A DNA stretch of 64,000 nucleotides from Axinella damicornis (taxonomy: Eukaryota; Porifera; Demospongiae; Axinellida; Axinellidae), in NCBI GenBank assembly GCA_963931865.1, contig OZ007515.1, positions 11,667,663 through 11,731,662 on the forward strand. Reading direction: 5' to 3'. The notes beneath the pieces are model-generated. The model was not told the origin of the DNA and did not search any database. It worked only from the letters and a program-made list of their open reading frames with translations. Position 1 is the stretch's first letter. Each line of letters opens with the position of its first letter. A program made the translations under genes and the position numbers. Positions 32,640 to 44,650 of the stretch are shown piece by piece.

Positions 32640-33035
32640 CTGTAATCCATGCAGTGTCCAGTGATGTCATTTCCAGTGGATTTCCACTGTATGCTGGTGT
32701 TTGTTGTAGGGTTGATAATGGCCCACCAAATTAATGTGACCTTCATTAGCAAACACATTTTGCTACATATAGCTACCTGCTCGCAATTTGTGGCCACAAA
32801 ATTCAAGGAGGAAGGTAGCTATGTGAGGTGCTGGTAAAAGCATCACATTCATTTGGCACTGTCATATGTACACTATATAGTGGTGTATGCTGGTGTTTAG
32901 TACAGTGGTAGAGTTGATAATGGCCCACCAATTAATGTGATGTTTGGTCATTGCATTGGCAAACATGGTTACTTGCTCTCACATTTTGTGGTAACAACAT
33001 TCAGGGAGAAAATTTAAGTGCTGGTAAAAGCAGTG
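32640..33035. repeat. Diverged tandem duplication
   Basis: About 32680-32855 and 32880-33030 share GTATGCTGGTGTTT, TTGATAATGGCCCACCA, ATTAATGTGA and GTGCTGGTAAAAGCA. There is no coding frame. Confidence 0.75.
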
Positions 33036-33301
33036 ATTCAAGGTAGACATGAGAGACGTCCAGATCCGGAGTGACACATTCATTCCAGGAGTTTGACTGG
33101 CTGACATGGAACTTCCTATCTCCTATATATTGTTGGCAGCTTGCATGAGACACATGCGGAACAGGTTTCAGAAGCAAGGCATAATATAGCTGTCAGACAG
33201 GCTGAGGGTTTGTATACCCAACTGGAAATGGATCCGGATTCTCGAGCTCCTAAATTTTCGCCACACAAAATCTGTCCAGTAGTTTTGCACATGCAGTGAT
33301 G

Positions 33302-33423
33302 TAGCCTCATTCCCAGGCCTACCCCGTTTTTTTCTGTTCTTCGGTTTGCGTTGACGGATCCGTGTATTATTGTCAATGCAAACTGAAGAACAGAAAGAAC
33401 GGGGTAGGCCGGGAACGAGGCTA
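33302..33423. mobile_element. 122-bp foldback TAGCCTCATTCCCAGGCC
   Basis: The arms TAGCCTCATTCCCAGGCCTA and CCCCGTTTTTTTCTGTTCTT, then CGGTTTGCGTTGAC, face near-complements ending GGGAACGAGGCTA. The flanks CAGTGATG/CAGTGACG (33294-33301, 33424-33431) look like an 8-bp duplication with one change. Confidence 0.9.
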
Positions 33424-34060
33424 CAGTGACGTGGACCTGCTTGTGCAACTTGTCCCACATCCATGTGACGGCAGTACAATAAGAATAGAAAGTTCCTCGT
33501 CAGCCATTCAATAGCAACCACTTTTCTCCCATCTCTCCTTAAATTTCCACACACCTCTTCCCTCCCTCTCTTCCTCTCCTCCATCCCCTCTCACTTCTTC
33601 CATCCATCCTGACCTCTTCTTCCAACTCCGTAATATTGCAAGAAGCTAGCGTTCTCCTTTGTGCATAACTATACAGAGTAAAGATGGCAGTGATATCAAC
33701 GCAGAAATCAAACCATCTCAATTTTCTTCCACATCAAAGAAATGTTATTATTTTGAACTGCAGTCATCACATTATACATTATAGTAATCAGGAATTGTTG
33801 ACATGAGAGCATGTGCATGTACTTTAAATTTAATTTGTGTGATGTCAAAACGTACATGATGCAATAATGTGACAGCAACTGATAAAGCAAGTAATTGCAG
33901 AATTATGTACAATCAAGTAAGCCGACTTGTGAATGATACAGCAATATAAGTTAAATCTTGGGAATTCTGGGGTCCCACATGACCACAAGGAACATATTAT
34001 ATGTAAAGAATAACAGTCGATGTCTGTTCAAGGCCCGGCCTGCAAATATGGTAGTGCATT
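33424..34060. other. Intergenic, 3' of the ROCO gene
   Basis: A pyrimidine-rich stretch at 33525-33620, then AT-rich sequence. This would hold the 3' UTR of the minus-strand gene ending at 34061; no clear polyadenylation signal was pinned down. Confidence 0.5.
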
Positions 34061-37000
34061 TCACTGCGCTGGAATATTGTCTTGAGTCAGTCCAAACAGT
34101 GAGATGTTCTTCAGCCGGGTACAGAGTCCTCCGTACGTTGTCTCCCTCGATCTCCTCTTCCACGCCCTGAGCATGTGCAGGGCATGCTCTGCTGGAGTGC
34201 CCACCACCTCTGTCTTCATTTGCTCCACGTCGGCAGTGGAGAAGGAGAGTATGGAGGCCAGTGAGGGCCACCGGCCACCCACCACCACGGCAAACTCCCT
34301 CAGGAAGTCATCATGAACAGTAGTGGTAGTGTTGTCACGATCCAGCAGCTTCTTCTGGAGTGGCACATCTGCAGGAGAGTGCAGTCTGCTACCTTGCCAG
34401 ACACCACACACGCACGCACAGAATGAAAATTACACTGGTTTATGTCCTATCCACACACCAGAAGGAAGTTCTGATGCATGGCTGCTACATACTAGTGTTA
34501 TTTCTCAGCGGCAATGTTGTTGCTAATATTTTGAACAGCCCCATCAGCAAAATTCACTTAGAGCATCTCCCACCCACTGTGAGTGGTATATATTGTGGAT
34601 GCATTGTGAGTGCATGTCCTGGCAAGAAATTTGAATCAAAAATGCTTCCCCAACCATCCTTATAAATGGGTGGGAGGATAATTACTTGGGAAACAGCACA
34701 CTGAGCTAGCCTCGTTCAACAGAACACTACTAGCTTACGATGCTCCACTGATACTTTGTCAGCTACAGCATGCAGTTCAATGGCATGGAGGGCGTTGGAT
34801 AGGGAGCACCAGGTCGGTTTGAGTGTGGCAGAGGTCATCCACTTTGACACCACCTCCCTCTTCCTGTCCCCAATCCTGTGGTAGTCATGTTCAATGGCAT
34901 GCAGGACACCGTCCGACAGTCCCATCTGCAGCCCCAGGTCAAACCACCTATACACCAACTGCTCCAGGGATTTCAGTACTTCAGACATCTCCAGTGGGAA
35001 GTACAGGTCTAGAATATATATATATAGTTATGAAAGAGAGTGCAGAACATTTGCAGTGAAATGTACACAACTGAGAAAACTTTGTGATTGAGGTCCGTAA
35101 TTATACTGGAGGAAAGTAGCTATACCATAATTATATCAGCAAAATTTTGTGCTGAAAGGTTGCATCTCGTGCAGCGCAGATGCAATAGTTTACAGACTGC
35201 AAAACAGCATTCTCTTAAAATACACAAAATGCAATTCTACGGTTATATAGTTCAGTTCCACTTCATGCACATTTCCATACTTACTCCAGTAAGTGCAACT
35301 GCCCAGATAGGAGAGTTTGTCTGGCACCACAAATTTCTTTCCGTCCACACTGACAGCTCTTTTCTTGCCTTCAACCAGCACCCTCTCCACCTCACGCATG
35401 GCATACAGGTGCAGCTGGCTCACACTAGGAAGAGGAGATTGGTTCAGCTCATCCGGGTCAATCAGGTAGGTCTCGGATGTGATGCTGTGGCAGAACTCGG
35501 TCTTGGCCTCCATCACCTTCTGCACCACTGCTGCAAACACACTAGCACACTCTACATCACAGTCCTCCTCACTTCGGGCTACCACCACCACTCCCTTGTG
35601 CACCTCCCTCTCCTTCACCACCTCCACCATGCACTCCACACCCTCCTCCATCAGCCAGCGGATACCACTCTTCCACATGTCACACCGACGATTACACCTG
35701 CGGATGTCAGCAGCCACAGATGATGACTCTGAAGACACTGATGGTTGGTCACCACTCTGCTCTGAGGAAAGAGAAGGCTCGAAGGCTCGAAGGGCAAAGC
35801 TGAAGGCAAGACGAAGAAGAAGGACGTGGAGAAATCGTGGTGGGAAGTAATCAAACTCTCCAGTGCACTTCATGTACCAGCCCCTACTGCAAACATGTTG
35901 GCCTTGAGGGATGGCTAACGAGCTAACACCTCTCTCATTCTGCAGGAGAGCTGGAAAGAACAGAACTGGTTCAGAATCTGAAGAACTTTCTACTGCAGGT
36001 ACTACGGAATGATGGCTTCCTATTTCCAAGTGCTTCAGTTCTTTGCAGTATTGCAGTTGTTTCAGGCAGTCTTTGGTAATGTACTCTGGAAGGATCTTGG
36101 TGAGGACAGATTCAGGAACGATGCCCAGAGTGGAGAGTGGGTTGTCAACAAGAGATTGAGACACAGGACTACCTCTAGAAAACAACAATTCATGCACCTT
36201 CTCTGTGAGTGCTGAGACATTCAGAAGAAGCCAGTGGTCCCTGGGGTCAGAAGTACTTCCAACAGCAATCAACCGTCCAAGGACATGCAGTTCCTTAACT
36301 AAGTGATACAGCTGCTGCATGTTGCCAAGGTGATGCATACCAATCTGTTGTACATGATTCAAGAGGGTACTAATTTGGCATGCCGTAACACAACTGAAAT
36401 CTCTTTCAAGGAGCCCTAACAGAATGCTTGCCCCAAGAGAAAGAAAGTATTTGGGGTTTTTAACATAGATGTTTTTCAGTAGGTCTCGCAACTTTGACAT
36501 GCTAGTGGTGGTGGGCCTGCAGCAATGCAAAGATAAGCTGAGCTCCACCTGCATATAATGTGATTGCTTGCAGAATTTCTTTGCTATCACTTCAAGATGG
36601 TTTATCTTCTCCCTGGGGTCCTGTCCAAGAGTTTCAACAACATCGACATGGCTACCAACAATCACCACTTCAGACGTAACACTGGTGCCTTTGCTGTGGT
36701 AAGAGATGAAGGAGAGCCAATAGCCTAGCTTCTGTGTCATGACCTCTCTTTCTTCACTCAGATCTACTACTGTGAGGAAGAGGTTACAACCAGGGGACAC
36801 CAAGCTCTCCAGTACTGCAGCGTGAGATGAGTAGTACTCCGGGTCCCCAGCAAAGTCATAAAACATCACCCTCCCATACTGACTGCTAGTGAAGACACTG
36901 GGGACAATGCCAGCCGTGTGAAGAGGTACATCTGCTTCTGATAGCCGGCGCCGAGTTGCTCTTGCAAAGATTGAATAGAAAAGACCTTCTCGTTTCAAAG

Positions 37001-40000
37001 CTTCTATGAGGGAACTCTTCCCTGCCTGGGGATATCCTACTACAAATATTCTTGTTAGTGCATGCTCACCAGAAAACCTTTTATTTGCCAGTGTTTGCAA
37101 CCTTCTATATTCTGTTTGGATTCTTCTAGATTTCTCTATCTTATATTTCTTGAAAAGACTGGCAACTGCACTGCTTTCAGCAACATCAACTGGTGACTTC
37201 CCAGCTTTGTTTCGGATAAAGAGAGGGGCATCATGTTCAAAGAGCAGCTTATGCACAACATTGGATTGTGAGAACATGGAAGCAATGTGGAGTGGGGTGT
37301 TCCCATCTTTGTCTGCAGAGAGAAGTGACAGGCCAAACTCTGAGAGGAGCACATCAATTAAGGAAACATTTCCACCATTGCATGCCTGGTGAAGGAGTGT
37401 TCTGCCCTCAAAGCTTCTCACTTTTGGGCTGCAGCCAAACTCAGTGATTAGCACACACACAATATTTGTATGTCCACAAAATGCAGCCTTGCTTAGTGGG
37501 GTATCATTCTGACTATCTCGGGAATCTAAATCCGCACCAAACTCTGACAACAGCATGCTTACAACACTGAGATGACCGTTGTAGCTAGCACAGTGCAGTG
37601 GTGTCTCATTCTCCTTGTTCCTACAGTCTACTGGGCACTTGTACCTAGTAATCAGCTCTCTTGCTACCTCTTCCCGACCAGCTAGTGCAGCAATGTGGAG
37701 GGGGGTGTCACCAGTGTCACTAACAGCCATTGGATCACACTCAAACTCTGACACAAGCTTGTCCACTAGTTCCAAGCGTCCTCCCTCACATGCCTGGTGA
37801 AGGAGTGTTCTGTCCTCAAAGCCTTTCACTTGTGGGCTGCAGCCAAAATGATTGATCAGCGCACGCACAACATCTGTATGTCCACCTAATACAGCATTGT
37901 GCAGTGGGGTATTATTCTCATTATTTCGGGTATTAATATCTGCACCAAACTCTGACAACAGCATTCTTACAACACCGAGATGACCATTGTAACTAGCCTT
38001 GTGCAGTGGTGTCTCAAACTCCTTGTTCCTACAGTCTACTGGGCACTTGTACCTAGTAATCAGCTCTCTTGCTACCTCTTTCTGACCTGCTGCTGCAGCA
38101 ATGTGGAGGAGGGTGTCACCAGTGTCACTAGCAGCCATTGGATCACACTCAAACTCTGACACAAGTTTGTCCATCAGTTCCAAGTGTCCTCCATCACATG
38201 CGTAGTGAAGGAGTGTTCTGTCCTCAAAGCCTTTCACTTGTGGGCTGCAGCCAAAATGATTGATCAGTACACACACAACATCTGTGTGTCCACCTAATAC
38301 AGCGTTGTGCAGTGGGGTGTTGTTCTCATTATTTCGGGTATTAATATCTGCACCAAACTCTGACAACAGCATTCTTACAACACCGAGATGACCATTGTAA
38401 CTAGCCTTGTGCAGTGGTGTCTCAAACTCCTTGTTCCTACAGTCTACTGGGCACTTGTACCTAGTAATCAGCTCTCTTGCTACCTCTTTCCGACCAGCTA
38501 GTGCAGCAATGTGGAGGGGGGTGTCACCAGTGTCACTAACAGCCATTGGATCACACTCAAACTCTGACACAAGTTTGTCCATCAGTTCCAAGTGTCCTCC
38601 ATCACATGCGTAGTGAAGGAGTGTTCTGTCCTCAAAGCCTTTCACTTGTGGGCTGCAACCAAAATGATTGATCAGTACACACACAACATCTGTGTGTCCA
38701 CCTAATACAGCGTTGTGCAGTGGGGTGTTGTTCTCATTATTTCGGGTATTAATATCTGCACCAAACTCTGACAACAGCATTCTTACAACACCGAGATGAC
38801 CATTGTAACTAGCCTTGTGCAGTGGTGTCTCAAACTCCTTGTTCCTACAGTCTACTGGGCACTTGTACCTAGTAATCAGCTCTCTTGCTACCTTGTTCCG
38901 GCCAGCTAGTGCAGCAATGTGGAGGGGAGTGTCACCAGTGTCACTAACAGCCATTGGATCACACTCAAACTCTGACATAAGTTTTTCCACTAGTTCCAAG
39001 TGTCCTCCATCACATGCGTAGTGAAGGAGTGTTCTGCCCTCAAAGCCTCTCACTCGTGGGCTGCAGCCAAACTCAACGATCAGTGTACGCACAATTTCTG
39101 TGTGTCCACCTAATGCAGCCTTGTTTAATGGGGTTCTATTTTGAATATCTCGGTAATTTACATCAGCACCAAACTCTGACAACAGCATTTTTACAACACT
39201 GAGATGACCATTCCAACTAGCCTTGTGCAGTGGTGTCTCATTCTTCTTGTTCCTACAGTCTACTGGGCACTTGTACCAAGTAATCAGTTCTCTTGCCACC
39301 TTTTTCCGACCAGCTAGTGCAGCAATGTGGAGGAGGGTGTCACCAGTGTCACTAACAGCCATTGGACCACACAACAAAAGTTTGTCAACTGATTCCAAGT
39401 GTCCTCCCTGACATGCCTGGTCAAGGAGTGTTCTGCCCTCAGAGTTTCTCATGTGTGCAAAATGATAACTGATCAGTGCACGCACAACATCTGTGTGTCC
39501 ACCTAATACAGCATTGTGCAGAGGGGTATTATTCTGACTATCTCGGTAATTTACATCAGCACCAAACTCTGACAACAGCATTTTTACAACATTGAGATGA
39601 CCATTCCAACTAGCTATGTGTAGTGGTGTCTCATTCTTCTTGTTCCTACAGTCTACTGGGCACTTGTACCAAGTAATCAGTTCTCTTGCCACCTTTTTCC
39701 GACCAGCTAGTGCAGCAATGTGGAGGAGGGTGTCACCAGTGTCACTAACAGCCATTGGACCACACAACAAAAGTTTGTCAACTGATTCCAAGTGTCCTCC
39801 CTGACATGCCTGGTCAAGGAGTGTTCTGCCCTCAGAGTTTCTCATGTGTGCAAAATGATAACTGATCAGTGCACGCACAACATCTGTGTGTCCACCTAAT
39901 ACAGCATTGTACAGAGGGGTATTATTCTGACTATCTCGGTAATTTACATCAGCACCAAACTCTGACAACAGCATTCTTACAACACTGAGATGACCATTCC

Positions 40001-41675
40001 AGCTAGCTATGTGCAGTGGTGTCTCATTCTTCTTGTTCCTACAGTCTACTGGGCACTTGTACCTAGTAATCAGTGCTCTTGCTACCTCTTTCTGACCAGC
40101 TAGTGCAGCAATGTGGAGGGGGGTGTCACCAGTGTCACTAACAGCCATTGGATCACTCTCAAACTCTGACACAAGTTTGTCTACTAGTTCCAAGTGTCCT
40201 CCCTCACATGCCTGGTGAAGGAGTGTTCTGCCCTCAGAGTCTCTCACGTGTGGGCTGCAGCCAAACTCAGTGATCAGTGCATGCACAACATGTGTGTGTC
40301 CACAAAATGCTGCCATCCTTAGATAGGTAGCGAAAAATGGTGTCCCAAACTCCTTGTTGCTACAATCTAATGGATACTTGTACCTACTAATCAGCTTTCG
40401 TGCTCCAGCTAGTGAAGCAATGTGGAGAGGGGTGTCACCATCAGTAAGAGCCATTGGATCACACTCAAACTCTGACACAAGTTTGTTCACTAGTTCCAAG
40501 TGTCCTCCATCCTGTGCCATTTGAAGGAGTGTTCTGCCCATAAAGCCTCTCACTTGTGGGCTGCAGCCGAACTCAGTGATCAGTGCATGCACAACATCTG
40601 TATGTCCACCTAATACAGCATTGTGCAGAGGGGTATTATTCTCACTATCTCGGTAATTTACATCAGCACCAAACTCTGACAACAGCATTCTTACAACACT
40701 GAGATGACCATTCCAACTAGCCTTGTGCAGTGGTGTCTCATTCTTCTTGTTCCTACAGTCTACTGGGCACTTGTACCTAGTAATCAGCTCTCTTGCTACC
40801 TCTTTCTGACCAGCTGCTGCAGCAATGTGGAGTGGGGTGTCACCAGTGTCACTAACAGCCATTGGATCACACTCAAACTCTGACACAAGTTTGACTAGTT
40901 CCAAGTGTCCTCCATCACATGCCTGGTGAAGGAGTGTTCTGCCCTCAAAGCCTCTCACTTGTGGGCTGTAGCCAAACTCAGTGGTGAGTACACGCACAAC
41001 ATCTGTGTGTCCACCTAATACAGCGACGTGCAGTGGGGTGTTATTCTCATTATTTTGGGTATTAATATCTGCACCAAACTCGGACAACAGCATTCTTACA
41101 ACACTGAGATGACCATTGCAACTAGCCTTGTGCAGCGGTGTCTCAAACTCCTTGTTCCTACAGTCTACTGGGCACTTGTACCTAGTAATCAGTTCTCTCG
41201 CTACCTCTTTCTGACCAGCTAGTGCAGCAATGTGGAGGGGGGTGTCACCAATGTCACTAGCAGCCATTGGATCACACTTAAACTCTGACACAAGTTTGTT
41301 CACTAGGTCCAAGTTTCCTTGCTGACATGCCTGGTGAAGCAGTGTTCTGCCCTCAAAGCCTCTCACTTGTGGGCTGCAGCCAAACTCAGTGATCAGTACA
41401 TGCACAACATATATATGTCCACCTAATGCAGCAGTGTGCAGTGGGGTACTATTGTAATAATCTCGGGTATTTACATCTGCACCAAATTCACACAGCAGAG
41501 TCCTCACAATATCCATATATCCTCTATTACAGGCAAGGTGCAGAGAAGTTCGGTGTTTTGAGTTTGTACAGTTGACTTCATATTCGTCTGAAGCCAGGAG
41601 GTCCCTCACTGTCTGCTGATGACCACGATAAGCAGCAGTGTGGAGAGGAGTGTTGCCAGTGGTGTCAGCTGCCAT
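34061..41675 (-). CDS. Ankyrin-ROC-COR-death domain protein (ROCO family)
   Basis: Three minus-strand exons: 41675-35285, 35008-34739 and 34368-34061. Phases 1 and 1 join cleanly to a 6,969-nt CDS (2,322 residues). Exon 1 has about 44 ankyrin repeats (residues about 5-1500), most in a recurring set of four (GRTLLHQACDGGHLELV, GDTPLHIAALAGQKEVA, ETPLHKASWNGHLSVV, NNTPLHNAVLGGHTDVV). Next is a ROC GTPase with P-loop GYPQAGKS (residue about 1545), DFAGDPEYY as DxxG and GSHVD in the G4 position, then a COR-like region. Exons 2 and 3 each encode a death-like helical domain (FDLGLQMGLSDGVLHAIEHD; FLREFAVVVGGRWPSLASIL). The architecture resembles DAPK1/ROCO proteins without a kinase and suggests a scaffold or signalling GTPase in innate-immune or cell-death pathways (inference). 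Start ATG 41675 precedes the first repeat directly. No frame damage is seen. Confidence 0.92.
35285..41675 (-). repeat. 408-bp (four-ankyrin) super-repeat within the ROCO gene
   Basis: The ankyrin region is built of about ten copies of a 136-residue, 408-bp block. Blocks near 37980-38390, 38390-38800 and 38800-39200 are almost identical in nucleotide sequence, and so are 39223-39610 and 39616-40000 (about 393 bp, where one repeat is shortened to SYHFAHMRNSE). One block near 40300-40440 has lost a repeat (KEFGTPFFATYLRMAAFCGH). Plus-strand ORFs of 60-70 residues spaced 408 bp apart are shadows of this. Confidence 0.9.
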
Positions 41676-42169
41676 TGCTTGGTAAGAGCTAACTGACTGT
41701 GTCAGTACAAGAGCTAAAGGACTAATTTAGCTACTAAGATTAAAGATTTTCAAGTGCATGACATTTGTCTCCTCTAGTGACAATGACGTAGAGCAAAGCA
41801 CATCACCACAATGCCACTCACGACCATAAATCATTCAGCACAAACCTTGACTACAATGTTCATTGCACTACTGACAAACTGTCACACCGAGTCACAAACA
41901 ATGCAGTGTTCCCACAACAGCAATCACATCATCCAGTTTGGGTAGCCTATATACTGCAATGTCCGAGTGCAGATCAACTTGGACCTAAGAGATGTGAAGA
42001 AATGTTCAACAGACAGTCTTGTAAACAGTATTGAACGAACACTCTACAGTAATGTGTACCAACACACCTGTTCACATTCATGACTGAAGCCACTGTTGTT
42101 TGTTGCCATGGAAACCATGCATAAGTAGCAATTCTGAACACCGGAATTTTTATCGAAGTGGATAATGGT
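41676..42169. other. 5' flank of the ROCO gene
   Basis: AT-rich, without a recognisable core promoter motif or other feature. The promoter of the minus-strand gene would be here. Confidence 0.5.
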
Positions 42170-42482
42170 CCGGCAGGAAGTGCAAACTTTAAGCATATGT
42201 AATGGACACGCATGCACATTCAGCACTGGCACTGGCCATTGCCTTACTTCCTGCCAGACCAATAACCACCTTGATTTTTATTGGCCATATATATCATGAT
42301 CATTGGTCAGGCCATCTCCGTGTGCTACATATGTATAGGTTTTATGTTAGCCGCCGATTTGGAGGATTCCCATATATATGATGCAGACACACTGCAGGTG
42401 TCCACACACATACACACTATTGATGTTCAAGCACTGACTCCTTGCGTTCGAGAAACATCGGAGCACTGGAGTGTTTGTTGAT
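42170..42482. repeat. Dispersed repeat S3, copy 1
   Basis: The block with GCACATTCAGCACTGGCACT, ATTGGCCATA and TTTTATGTTAGCCGCCGATT recurs at 48406-48580 in the same orientation. Its right part (CATCGGAGCACTGGAGTGTT) recurs inverted at 48898-49005. There is no coding frame. Confidence 0.85.
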
Positions 42483-42499
42483 ACAAGAAAGTTAGACCA

Positions 42500-44650
42500 A
42501 TTCTTCGGATATACACTTAACAAGACAAGGGCAAAGCAGGTGGTGTTATTGAGCGTATAATGAACTCAGTTGTAGATTCTGGAGCCAGCCTTGGGATTCT
42601 AATTATCATCACGTATACCATGATATGAGAATGCATTCCAGTTAAGTATGCATGCAACTGAAATGGGTGAGTTGAGAAGCATTGAATAACTTCATTAAGT
42701 TCCACTTGTTCTCCTGACAAAGTAACAATATAACCTGCAATTCCTGATTCTCAAGGTCAGAAATAAAGATGATCAGATTATGTGCATGATGCCATTCATG
42801 CAGATAAGTCACCTTTGCATGTAATGGACATACAGGTGTTGGTCATATTAGCTGCTATAGTAGAGTGTTCACCTGCAAGAGCAGCGTCCCCAACTTCAAT
42901 GATCGTGTTGTTCATTGAAGAGAATGGCCCGCTTCCACTCCTCCTGACCAACCATGGGATGGCTGGAAACTGGTGAACCAGTCTGTAAAGTCATGAGTGG
43001 GGTATCGCATGGACTCAGTTCAGAGCAGTGATGCTTGCACTGACTGCTCATGCAACCATATAAGTTACAGTGGTGATAGTCAGGCAAATGAAGACATAGC
43101 ACAGGATATGCTTTGTCTATGAGGAGGAGATCAGCTGATATCCTCTGCCACACAGTTTACCAGAAGTGCAGCCGAGGGGGTAAACCAGCACTATGGGTGC
43201 AATTATTCCACATCTACTTGGCGGCCAGCTGCTTTTACTTCCTCAAACAACAGATGAAGAATCATTGCACAAGTTTCAGGCTATGTGATGCATAGTGTAT
43301 TATTCATTGTATAGTTGAAATAACTGGTACCAATGAATAACTGGACTTTGGCAGTGTCATCAGTTCCTGATGAGGCTCATTGTGTGGGATGGCTTGCTGA
43401 CACACAGTCAGCCTCACTTATAATCTGACACTGGCCAGACCTCTGTTGACGTTATGATATGTGAGCCAATACCTTACGCTAGCAACTCAATCTGTAATCA
43501 TTGCTGAGCACCTATAGTGTGAAACAACTAGCATGCAGTGTAGACTGTTCTTCGGGTGATATACACTTAACAAGACCAAGCGCAAAGCCCGAAGTGTTGT
43601 TGAGCGTATAATGAACTCGGTTGTATATTCTGGAGCCAGTCACGTTACGTTTGAATGTTGGTATGTAATATCCATCATGCACTCTTCAATTGCATGCGTG
43701 GGCAGGTGGGCACTGTGCTTCTGGTATCTGTCTCTGCTCGTACCGGTCGACCCTCGGTGTGAACTTCTGCATGGAGGTGAGCATGTGCACGTGCACGAGG
43801 TAGATATACTGCACATGCGTATTCCCAGTATAGCACAGTGATGATGTATGAAAAATGAAGCACATGAGATCAATCCTATTCATGAACAATGCAAGCCTGA
43901 GTGTGCTGTACATGGATGCTGGTACAATTGAAACACTCACTGGGAATGGAAGCAAATCCAGGAGTAAAGGAATGACGCTGGGATAGCTGAATATACCCAG
44001 AGATGGTATGCTGAACACTAAATGCACAAGCTCAGCAATGTAGATAGCAAGAACTCTTCAATTCTGTACTAGAATGCTGGTCATGAAAGTAACAATTTGT
44101 TCGTAGGCGGGGTAATCATTCGGACAAACTCCCCTCCCCCTTCCATACTGCTCTGAGTTTAAGGGATCTGTGCAACCCTTAGTCCCTGAGTGGCACCCTC
44201 ACTTGCTCATGCAGGACACTTGAGCCTAGGGCTTTCAGGTTAAAAATTCCTTAGTGGCAAGGCAGAATGGGTGGAGCTTATGGAACAGAATCTCACCCCG
44301 CCAGACCTTGGCCATAGCGAGCACTATCTGCCAGGCTGCCTGGTGGGCCTCCAACCAGCCCCAAAACACTAGCTACTACTGAGTGTTAGCAAACCAAGCA
44401 CAATACAGAAAGGCAACATGCCCCAAGGTACAGCCCAGCCTTATCAATGCCCCACTACTGCAGGTGTTGATCTTGACTCTGCATGCTGGAGCCTGACATA
44501 CGGGATTCAACACCACCTCATAGCACGCCATGGAGTATAAACATTCCTAAATCATACGGTATAATTGAAACTAGCAGGTGTTCAGAGTTTGCCTGAAAGC
44601 GAAAGCTGCCATTATTCTTCAGAGTGATAAACCCAAACTCCTGATATGAT
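42500..44650. repeat. Segmental duplication S2, copy 1
   Basis: It matches 49880-51135 then 52293-53360 and finally 63898-64000, sharing TATTCTGGAGCCAG, GGTAAACCAGCACTAT, GGCTTGCTGACA and AACTCCTGATATGATT. The junctions show what was inserted into the other copy: a LINE at position 43392 (copy-1 coordinate) and the 10.5-kb block between about 44556 and 44615. No gene is supported, and ORFs here (such as 43611-43841) are not conserved in frame between copies. Confidence 0.85.

Noticed and set aside
36009..41222. Plus-strand ORFs spaced 408 bp apart
   Set aside because: Antisense shadows of the ankyrin super-repeat of the minus-strand ROCO gene.
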